45,903 nucleotides of DNA from assembly GCA_902762795.1 (NCBI GenBank), contig CACWPM010000028.1:1-45903 (forward strand), given 5' to 3'. The translations under genes and the position numbers were made by a program. This DNA comes from Fibrobacter succinogenes (GTDB lineage Bacteria > Fibrobacterota > Fibrobacteria > Fibrobacterales > Fibrobacteraceae). The notes beneath the pieces are model-generated. The model saw only the letters and a list, made by a program, of their open reading frames with translations. It did no database searches and was not told the origin of the DNA. Positions 40,446 to 45,903 of the stretch are shown in pieces (position 1 is the stretch's first letter; each line of letters begins with the position of its first letter).

Positions 40446-41654
40446 ATGCGTGTTTGTGTCGATTCTTTTTTTGCAATTTTATGCGTAATAGCGTTATTTT
40501 TTGTACCCGATTCTTATGCGGCAGGAAATATCGCGGAAAATGATACTGCATACCTTATCTCGAGCATGGACAATTATGAATTGAGTAGTGAAAATATTGA
40601 CGCAGAGCATTTCCGATCACGGATGCAGTACATGCTCCAACATGGCAATATCGAAGACCTGAAAAGGTTTATAGACGATTCCGAGCGATATAATTGGAAA
40701 TCATCCAGTCAATTTTTTGTTGGCTGTGAAAAAATTTTGATAAAATATATTTTGAAAGATTTCAATTTTCTCGGTAACGTTGATTCCATATCGCGCTATA
40801 ATTACATGCATCCCGAAAAACAGGATTCCCTTTTTGAAATTGTTATTAATAAAATAAAACCAGAAATCCAATCTGGAGTACTGGAACAAACTCTTCAAGA
40901 TATTCGAAACGAAAGCGACCGTACATTTATTCTTATCATACTTAACAGTTTCTTTCAAAGTCGAGAAAAAACTACGGACCTCATTGAACATAACAAGTTT
41001 AGACTCAAAAATCAACGCCAACTCGAATATCTTGTTTCCCAGTATTGGAGCAAGGAAAATGACGATCCAAGTCAAAAGCCTATAGGGAATATCGGTGTTT
41101 CGTACACATCGTTTATAGGAAATGTTTCGAATAAAGTTAATTCTAGTTTTGGCCTGCTTGGTGGAATAAGTTGGAATTTTAGTTTTTTAGATTATGAAAC
41201 TTTGCTAAACATGAATCTCGGAAACTGCCGCGAATTTGATTCGCTTTATTTTTTCAATATGGGATTAAATCTTAATTTGGGTCATGTCTTCTGGAAAAAT
41301 GAAAACATGATGTTTCGTAGCTTTCTTACGGCAGGCATAGAAGTAAATACATCCATTAAAAAAGACAATGATAAAAACAAGAAAAACGATTCGCCGCTTC
41401 AGGTATTCTTTGTATATGGGGGAGGTGTCGCTTTTGACATGTTTGTTTTTGAAAACGACAAGACCAAGTCTGGGATTCGTTTTCGAGCGGGAGCAAAGAA
41501 CATCAATGCCGATAAAATCCTAAATGCTTCCGGTTTTCGCTTATACTTTTCTATTGAATTCATAATCACGTCAAACGAGAAAAAAATAGAATTTGATTAT
41601 TCCGAAGTGGGGATGGATCGAAACCATACAGAAAATTTTTCTAAATTACACTGA
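40446..41654 (+). CDS. Unknown envelope protein, paralog of the 35896 gene
   Basis: This protein has 402 residues from MRVCVDSFF, with a signal peptide ending near PDSYA. It shares the arrangement of the 35896 protein. An acidic helical middle contains ESDRTFILIILNSFFQSREK and RQLEYLVSQYWSKEND (the paralog has EQQLFFLVKHFWHKED). A barrel-like C-terminal part contains LNLNLGHVFW, RSFLTAGIEV, GIRFRAGAKN and FRLYFSIEFI, and the protein closes KKIEFDYS like the paralog's KPVDFDFS. The paralog has a coupled second gene; here an unrelated small barrel gene follows after 11 nt. The TACGTA array is absent upstream. The function is unknown. Confidence 0.65.
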   Translation: MRVCVDSFFAILCVIALFFVPDSYAAGNIAENDTAYLISSMDNYELSSENIDAEHFRSRMQYMLQHGNIEDLKRFIDDSERYNWKSSSQFFVGCEKILIKYILKDFNFLGNVDSISRYNYMHPEKQDSLFEIVINKIKPEIQSGVLEQTLQDIRNESDRTFILIILNSFFQSREKTTDLIEHNKFRLKNQRQLEYLVSQYWSKENDDPSQKPIGNIGVSYTSFIGNVSNKVNSSFGLLGGISWNFSFLDYETLLNMNLGNCREFDSLYFFNMGLNLNLGHVFWKNENMMFRSFLTAGIEVNTSIKKDNDKNKKNDSPLQVFFVYGGGVAFDMFVFENDKTKSGIRFRAGAKNINADKILNASGFRLYFSIEFIITSNEKKIEFDYSEVGMDRNHTENFSKLH

Positions 41655-41665
41655 AGGAAATCAAT

Positions 41666-42280
41666 ATGAAACATATCCTTGCTGTATTACTAGCCATATC
41701 GATTGCTTCTTCGGTCGCTTTTGCGGGCCCGCTGAGTCGCCCTTATTCTCATGACGCTCTGTTTGCAAATGCATCGATGGGGCTTGGCTATGCATCGTTT
41801 GAAAATGCAGATGGGGAAAGATCTTTGATCGCTGATGGATTCGGTGTAAAACTCCATAGCAAATTTGGATATTATGTTGTGCAGGATCTAGCGTTGCACG
41901 CGAATATAGGTTATGTGATGTATTCGAACTTCCGTGAAGCTCGTTATGAACGTCCAATTTATGTGGACTATGATTTCTATGTGGTTAGTTCTGTGTTTGT
42001 CGGTGCTGGCGCTACATATTATGTGCCGGAATGGAATAACGTATTTTTCAGTGGCGCTCTTGGCATAACGGGGTATAATCTCAATTGCCACAAATACTCT
42101 GGGAATACAGGGCTCAAGGCGTTTAGTTTCGATGTCGAAATAGGCAAGGACTGGTGGGTGGGCGAACACACCGCTATCGGATTGTCACTTGCTTTTAACT
42201 CCGGCGACTATTGGTCCGATAATGACGGGGTCTTTCGTTCTTCTTCTTTAATGCTGCTGTTTTCGGTGACTTTTAATTAA
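41666..42280 (+). CDS. Small outer-membrane beta-barrel protein
   Basis: This 204-residue protein has a signal peptide (MKHILAVLLAISIASSVAFA, cut before GPLSRP). It then shows eight or so amphipathic strands typical of an OmpA/OmpX-like eight-stranded barrel (FANASMGLGYASF, VKLHSKFGYYVV, ALHANIGYVMYS, SSVFVGAGATYYV, FSFDVEIGKDWWV and LMLLFSVTFN). AAGGA lies 7 nt upstream of the ATG. It starts 11 nt after the preceding gene, so the two are likely one operon. The end overlaps the convergent flavoprotein gene by 8 bp, leaving no room for a terminator between them. Confidence 0.75.
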   Translation: MKHILAVLLAISIASSVAFAGPLSRPYSHDALFANASMGLGYASFENADGERSLIADGFGVKLHSKFGYYVVQDLALHANIGYVMYSNFREARYERPIYVDYDFYVVSSVFVGAGATYYVPEWNNVFFSGALGITGYNLNCHKYSGNTGLKAFSFDVEIGKDWWVGEHTAIGLSLAFNSGDYWSDNDGVFRSSSLMLLFSVTFN

Positions 42281-42851
42281 GTTTCTGTACTATTTTTCGA
42301 CACTTCGCTATTTCATGGGATGAAAGGTCCTTGTCCTTGATAGTTCCTGCTTTTTGAATAACATTTGCAATTTTGAAACCGCTCCAACAGAGGATTTCCT
42401 TGAGGGCGCGGACTGTCCCCGCGGACTGCTTGAAAAGAATATTGAATGGCCAAGGTGTAGAACACGTGGTAACGATAATAGCTTTTTTTCCGCTTTGCAA
42501 AGGTTTGGGGTAACCGCTTTCTGAATGATCCATTAATCCGTAAACCCATCTATCAAATAACGTTTTTAGTTGGCCTGTCATATTTCCCCAATAGCATGGG
42601 GAACCGACAATCAATCCGTCGCTTTGTTGTACTAATCGTAATATCTGCTTGGCGTCGTCTTCCGGCATGACGCAATCATGCGTGTCGCGGCATTTCATGC
42701 AACCCACGCATGGGCGAAATTGCAATTTACAAATATCTATATAATGAACCCTGCTTCCGCAAGCCAAAAGTTCATTGCGCATAATGTGGAGCATTTGGCA
42801 AATGTTGCTGTTCGGGCGTGGACTTGCGTTTAAAATGACAAAAGTTCTCAT
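42273..42851 (-). CDS. Flavodoxin-fold NAD(P)H oxidoreductase with Cys-rich loop (Fe-S flavoprotein-like)
   Basis: This protein has 192 residues from the ATG at 42849-42851, which AAAGGAG precedes by 5 nt; the GTG two codons earlier overlaps that site and is rejected. LNASPRPNSNICQML is the FMN-phosphate loop, and DGLIVGSPCYWGNMTGQLKTLFDRW is the flavin loop. FRPCVGCMKCRDTHDCVMPEDD gives the CxxCxxC-x5-C pattern seen in iron-sulfur flavoproteins and related NADPH-dependent FMN reductases of anaerobes. It is probably an electron carrier or stress-related reductase. It converges on the barrel gene with an 8-bp overlap. Confidence 0.88.
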   Translation of the reverse strand: MRTFVILNASPRPNSNICQMLHIMRNELLACGSRVHYIDICKLQFRPCVGCMKCRDTHDCVMPEDDAKQILRLVQQSDGLIVGSPCYWGNMTGQLKTLFDRWVYGLMDHSESGYPKPLQSGKKAIIVTTCSTPWPFNILFKQSAGTVRALKEILCWSGFKIANVIQKAGTIKDKDLSSHEIAKCRKIVQKLN

Positions 42852-42982
42852 CTTCACTCCTTTGTAAATTCATAAAAGATGCTAGATTGCCGTGCATCTG
42901 CGATGCTTGCAATGATTTTTTTCAATTATTAAACACTTAAGGGGGTGAAATTTGTTACCCTAAAATTTAAGACGATAAAAAA

Positions 42983-42990
42983 TGTATATT
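42983..42990 (+). promoter_or_regulatory. Candidate -10 box
   Basis: TGTATATT is identical to the boxes at 35882 and 40432 and to the minus-strand box at 44159-44166. It lies about 65 nt before the lipoprotein start. Confidence 0.4.
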
Positions 42991-43054
42991 GTGGAGGATG
43001 ATTATAGAGAAACGCAAAGTTAAAAATAGTGTAGAACTGCGCCCAGAAACCAAG

Positions 43055-43324
43055 ATGCGGATAGCAACGCTCTTTGGCATGTCTGCTGCACTTGTCATGT
43101 CGGCTTGTGCTACAACGCAACCTAAAGTAGAAGAAAAAACTCCCGAAATCAGTGAGAAAAAAATTGCAGAGCCAAGGGATGCGACAACGGATTCAACAAC
43201 GGTTATTATCCCGAAAATTGAAACCGATTCTACTGCAATCCAAGATTCTGTAACAGCTCCCCTTGATTTTGATCCGGGCCCTTTAGGGGGAATTGTCGAA
43301 ATGCATTATGACGAAGACATTTGA
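43055..43324 (+). CDS. Small putative lipoprotein
   Basis: This protein has 89 residues from MRIATLFGMSAALVMSAC. An alternative ATG at 42998 sits right on a GGAGG and would add 19 mostly charged residues before the signal peptide, which is unlikely for a lipoprotein. The lipobox VMSAC puts the lipidated Cys at residue 18. The mature part is Thr/Glu/Pro-rich and acidic (EEKTPEISEKKIAEPRDATT), presumably disordered, and ends GGIVEMHYDEDI. No domain is recognised. It diverges from the flavoprotein gene. Confidence 0.6.
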   Translation: MRIATLFGMSAALVMSACATTQPKVEEKTPEISEKKIAEPRDATTDSTTVIIPKIETDSTAIQDSVTAPLDFDPGPLGGIVEMHYDEDI

Positions 43325-43346
43325 TTTATGATGTCTATTGTTTTGA

Positions 43347-43469
43347 AGATTAAAATACATTAGAAAGTATCTACAAAAGAATGGTTTTGGTGAAAAAATC
43401 GAATACGCCAAATTGCACCCGTATATTATCAAGGAATATAAGGAAGGATTTCCGATAATTTATCTTTAG
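43347..43469 (+). pseudogene. Open frame without start codon, possible gene remnant
   Basis: Forty codons between stops lack an ATG, GTG or TTG start, yet the composition looks protein-like (EKIEYAKLHPYIIKEYKEGF) and it ends in TAG. A short ATG frame in another phase (43328-43363) precedes it, as a frameshifted remnant would. This is weak evidence and could be chance. Confidence 0.2.
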
Positions 43470-43481
43470 TAAATATCACTT

Positions 43482-44129
43482 TTAGAAACTTGTATATCCG
43501 ATTTGCAGAAACCATTTCTTTTCGAGATCGTGGCTAAAGTTTTTCTCGAAACGAATCCCTCCATCCACAATTATTCGGCTAATATCATCATCTAGATAAA
43601 TATTGACTCTGAGGCCTGAATCATCTTGGAAAGTAAAGCTTCCCCTGTGAAAACCCTTAGTAATAACCTCTGTTACAAATCGATGCTTGTTGATGAAGCC
43701 GAACCAGTCGTTCGGCAATACGGGAAAATAGAGTGAGCCATGCATTAGAAAAAACATGGTTCCAACGATGTAAAAATACCGTTCAATTATTATTTCGCTT
43801 TTTTTTGAATAAGATAAAGAAAAAGGGAGTGCAAGGAGTAAACTCGGTAATTGGAGCAATGATTCGTCGGATACGGTCTGGAAGCTATTCGTGGGTGCAA
43901 TTTGAAAATGAAGAAAATCTATTCCCACTTGCAGCCCATAACTGTCAAAAGGATAGAAGGACATTCCAATGCTTAAATCACCTACAGGAGTAGTCCCTTT
44001 TAAGGATTGGGAATAACCTCCTGAGATATAGACCAGTTCACCAGAATACGATTCGCTTCGTTTACCACGAATATCGCAAAATGCCGATGTTGTCAAAAAA
44101 AGCAAAGCTATAATGAAAACTTTTTTCAT
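43482..44129 (-). CDS. Unknown exported protein, probably outer-membrane
   Basis: This protein has 215 residues from MKKVFIIALLFLTTSAFC, chosen over the open extension to 44204 because it starts a clean signal peptide (cut near SAFCDIRG) and a TGTATATT box lies 30 nt upstream. Strand-like segments alternate hydrophobic residues (ELVYISGGYSQSL, LSIGMSFYPFDSYGLQVGIDF and KKWFLQIGYTSF), ending in Phe, which suggests a barrel of about eight strands. One long hydrophobic stretch (RYFYIVGTMFFLMHGSLYF) is unusual for a barrel. The family is not recognised. It is downstream of dnaJ but separated by a terminator. Confidence 0.6.
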   Translation of the reverse strand: MKKVFIIALLFLTTSAFCDIRGKRSESYSGELVYISGGYSQSLKGTTPVGDLSIGMSFYPFDSYGLQVGIDFLHFQIAPTNSFQTVSDESLLQLPSLLLALPFSLSYSKKSEIIIERYFYIVGTMFFLMHGSLYFPVLPNDWFGFINKHRFVTEVITKGFHRGSFTFQDDSGLRVNIYLDDDISRIIVDGGIRFEKNFSHDLEKKWFLQIGYTSF

Positions 44130-44158
44130 ATAAAATTCCAAAATCGCATTTTGAAAAT

Positions 44159-44166
44159 AATATACA
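44159..44166 (-). promoter_or_regulatory. Candidate -10 box
   Basis: TGTATATT on the minus strand lies 29 nt before ATG 44129, immediately after the dnaJ-side terminator. Confidence 0.4.
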
Positions 44167-44198
44167 AAAACTCCCGGGCATCGCTGTCCGGGAGAATT
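44166..44198 (-). terminator. Intrinsic terminator on the dnaJ side
   Basis: CTCCCGG (44171-44177) pairs with CCGGGAG (44188-44194) around a 10-nt loop, followed on the minus strand by TTTTTG. It ends the dnaJ transcript before the next minus-strand gene. Confidence 0.75.
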
Positions 44199-44256
44199 TT
44201 TCAATGAGTGCGTAAACTGCGAACAACCTCACACTTCAAAGGCACGAAGTGCCGCG

Positions 44257-44300
44257 TTTCTCTCGTCTTTCGTCTGTAGGCCCGTAGGGCCGTTCTTTCG
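44257..44300. repeat. Stop-adjacent heptad and hairpin repeat, dnaJ copy
   Basis: CTCGTCT/TTCGTCT heptads are followed by a GTAGGCCCGTAGGGCCGTTC hairpin segment, up to the dnaJ stop. The same arrangement stands at 45662-45710 before the dnaK stop, with a stem changed at both paired positions (GGCCC/GGGCC here, GGACC/GGTCC there). Confidence 0.65.
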
Positions 44301-44302
44301 TC

Positions 44303-45445
44303 TTACTTGAACAGATTCTTCATCTTTTCGAGGAAGGATTCTTCTTGAGCGGTTTCCCTGTCATGACGGAGATCGGCGAGCTTCTGGTAGAGTTCCTTTT
44401 CTTCGCGGGAGATGTCCTTTGGAATGTCTACGCCAATTTGCACATAGAGGCTCCCGCGGGCGCCCTCTTTCTTGAGCGGGTAGAGCCCCTGGTCGCGCAA
44501 ACGGAGAACGCTACCGGCCTGAGTGCCGGCTGCAATCTTGATCTGGATTTCGTCACCGCTGATGGTCGGGATGCGCTGCGTTCCGCCAAGCACCAGTTTG
44601 TGGACCGGCACCTTGACTTCGCAATGCAAGTCGTCGCCTTCACGGCTGAAGAAATCGTCCGGCTTTTCGGCAATCACCACAAGCAAATCGCCGCAAGCGC
44701 CACCGCGCGGACCGCAGTTGCCTTCGCCACGGAGGTTCAGGTACTGGCCTTCGCTCACACCTGCCGGAATCTTGATGGAGATTTCTTCGCTCTCCTGGAT
44801 GCGTCCTTCGCCGTGACAGTGAGAGCACGGATTGGCAATCACCTCGCCTGTGCCGCCGCAAGTGGGGCAAGTGCTTTCGGAAACCATCTGGAAAAATCCG
44901 CCCGACACGCGACGCACGCGACCCGTACCGTGGCAGGTGCTACATTCCTTGACGTTCGTACCGCCCTTGCCGTTACATTCCGTACACGGCGTATAGCGTT
45001 TTAGACGAACCTTCTTGGTGCAGCCTTCGAAAATTTCCTTGTAGCTGAGCGCCACCTTGATCTGCAAGTCGTTACCGCGCGGAGGTCCCGCCTTGCGAGA
45101 ACTTCTGCGGCCACCGCCACCGAAACCAAAACCGCCACCAAAGATATCGCCAAACTGGCTGAAGATGTCGTTGAGGTCGAATCCGGCGCCACCGAATCCG
45201 CCGCCGCCAAAACCGCCACCAGGAGCGTTGAAGCCGAACTGGTCGTAGTTCTTGCGCTTTTCAGGATTCGAGAGTACGTCGTAAGCTTCGGCAGCTTCCT
45301 TGAACTTTTCTTCAGCTTCCTTGTCGCCCGGGTTCTTGTCCGGATGGTACTTGATAGCAAGCTTCTTATAAGCGTGCTTGATTTCATCAGCACTTGCGTC
45401 CTTGCCGACGCCCAAAACTTCGTAATAATCTCGTTTTTCAGCCAT
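44303..45445 (-). CDS. dnaJ: Chaperone protein DnaJ
   Basis: This 380-residue co-chaperone stimulates DnaK ATPase and delivers substrates. The J domain (1-70) has the HPD motif in [10 protein letters not shown]. The Gly/Phe-rich region (about 75-115) follows, then four zinc repeats [24 protein letters not shown] and CSHCHGEG (about 155-225), and the two C-terminal beta domains. All parts of a type I DnaJ are present. It lies downstream of dnaK on the same strand after a 265-bp gap that holds only repeats and AT-rich sequence. Confidence 0.97.
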   Translation of the reverse strand: MAEKRDYYEVLGVGKDASADEIKHAYKKLAIKYHPDKNPGDKEAEEKFKEAAEAYDVLSNPEKRKNYDQFGFNAPGGGFGGGGFGGAGFDLNDIFSQFGDIFGGGFGFGGGGRRSSRKAGPPRGNDLQIKVALSYKEIFEGCTKKVRLKRYTPCTECNGKGGTNVKECSTCHGTGRVRRVSGGFFQMVSESTCPTCGGTGEVIANPCSHCHGEGRIQESEEISIKIPAGVSEGQYLNLRGEGNCGPRGGACGDLLVVIAEKPDDFFSREGDDLHCEVKVPVHKLVLGGTQRIPTISGDEIQIKIAAGTQAGSVLRLRDQGLYPLKKEGARGSLYVQIGVDIPKDISREEKELYQKLADLRHDRETAQEESFLEKMKNLFK

Positions 45446-45463
45446 TTTGCCCTCCGGGCAAAT

Positions 45464-45498
45464 TAGACGAGAGATGAGAGACGAGAGACGAGAGATTA
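45464..45498. repeat. Heptad array in the dnaK-dnaJ gap
   Basis: Five units (TAGACGA, GAGATGA, then GAGACGA twice and GAGATTA) are in exact 7-bp phase just upstream of dnaJ on the minus strand. The rest of the 45446-45710 gap is AT-rich with CTCTTAAAT repeats and no ORF. Confidence 0.7.
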
Positions 45499-45661
45499 AT
45501 CTCTTAAATTTTTTCTCTTAAATCTCTAAATACAGTCGTCATAACAAAAAATCTTCTTTTAAACAAAAAGGATTGCTCCCTAAATAGAGAGCTAATCCAT
45601 TTGATAAACGAGAGTAAAAAGACGAAAGATTTATCCATAAGATTAAATTTCCAACTTAAGA

Positions 45662-45710
45662 CCTCTTTCGTCTCTCGTCTGTAGGACCGAAGGTCCGTTC
45701 TCTCGTCTAA
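45662..45710. repeat. Stop-adjacent heptad and hairpin repeat, dnaK copy
   Basis: CGTCTCT/CGTCTGT heptads, then a GGACC/GGTCC hairpin and CTCTCGTCT, run up to the dnaK stop. The layout matches the copy next to the dnaJ stop. Confidence 0.65.
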
Positions 45711-45903
45711 CTAGTCAACCACTTCCGCGTCGACGACTTCCGGGCCATCGCCCTTCTTGTCGTTCTTCGGCTGTTCTGAAGCACCCGGCTGCGGACCCGG
45801 CTGAGCCTGGTTTGCACCGGCGGCCTGGGCCATGGAGCTGATCATGCCCTGGAGCTTGTCCATAGCGGCCTTGATCTCTTCCTTGGTGCCGTTGTCCTTC
45901 TTG
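45711..45903 (-). CDS. dnaK: Chaperone protein DnaK, C-terminal end only
   Basis: The last 63 residues are in the window and the rest lies beyond its right edge. The visible part has the end of the helical lid (KEEIKAAMDKLQGMISSMAQ). A Gly/Ala/Gln/Pro linker follows, then the conserved acidic tail ending PEVVDAEVVD, as in bacterial Hsp70. Its position just upstream of dnaJ on the same strand supports the call. Confidence 0.9.
   Translation of the reverse strand, partial: KKDNGTKEEIKAAMDKLQGMISSMAQAAGANQAQPGPQPGASEQPKNDKKGDGPEVVDAEVVD

Overview
The window looks like chromosomal DNA from a Fibrobacter (F. succinogenes or a close relative). The best clues are a GH16 lichenase with its two halves in swapped (circularly permuted) order and a Ser-rich linker plus basic tail (26786-27838), and a large GH51 endoglucanase with several N-terminal carbohydrate-binding modules (32162-35323). 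Both match, from memory, the F. succinogenes 1,3-1,4-beta-glucanase and endoglucanase F, although the lichenase is clearly not identical to the version I recall. No phage, insertion sequence or CRISPR array is visible. Most genes are housekeeping or cell-envelope genes, many with Gram-negative signal peptides and outer-membrane beta-barrel character.

Layout. 1-9.2 kb: the 3' part of a subtilisin-like protein, leucyl aminopeptidase, a Pro/Val/Gln-rich barrel protein, a Ca/Na antiporter, and a minus-strand operon (unknown gene, PHP phosphoesterase, barrel protein). 9.2-17 kb: RNase H, the two-step agmatine-to-putrescine route (aguA, aguB), a parvulin-type chaperone, prfB with its programmed +1 frameshift, and PPi-dependent phosphofructokinase. 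The intergenic gaps here are rich in repeats. 17-26.6 kb: a short CapF-like orphan, alr-ogt, a sparse 0.8-kb gap holding a possible micro-peptide gene, an AgmX/TonB-like protein, an M29 aminopeptidase, a barrel protein, and the ssb-membrane protein-asd operon. 26.7-35.4 kb: lichenase, a flavoprotein, queC-queD-queE behind a preQ1-I-like leader, tRNA-Asp, a DsbA-like lipoprotein, and the GH51 endoglucanase. 35.4-44.2 kb: an array of TACGTA-centred inverted repeats, two paralogous unknown envelope proteins bracketing a second unknown protein, two identical tRNA-Lys genes and a Xer recombinase, then small envelope genes and an Fe-S-type flavoprotein. 44.3 kb to the end: dnaJ and the 3' end of dnaK, both on the minus strand.

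Three things stand out beyond ordinary annotation. First, the TACGTA array (35467-35854): five dyads, including a perfect 73-bp tandem duplication, directly upstream of one paralog whose probable -10 box lies 6 nt from its start codon. Second, degenerate 7-bp-periodic repeat arrays at about a dozen intergenic sites. In several of them the heptad frame begins with the TAG stop codon of the neighbouring gene, and in another it ends exactly at a start codon. Third, intergenic palindromes whose stems change in a compensatory way between copies while loops and cores stay conserved. All functional statements come from reading motifs; no database search was run.
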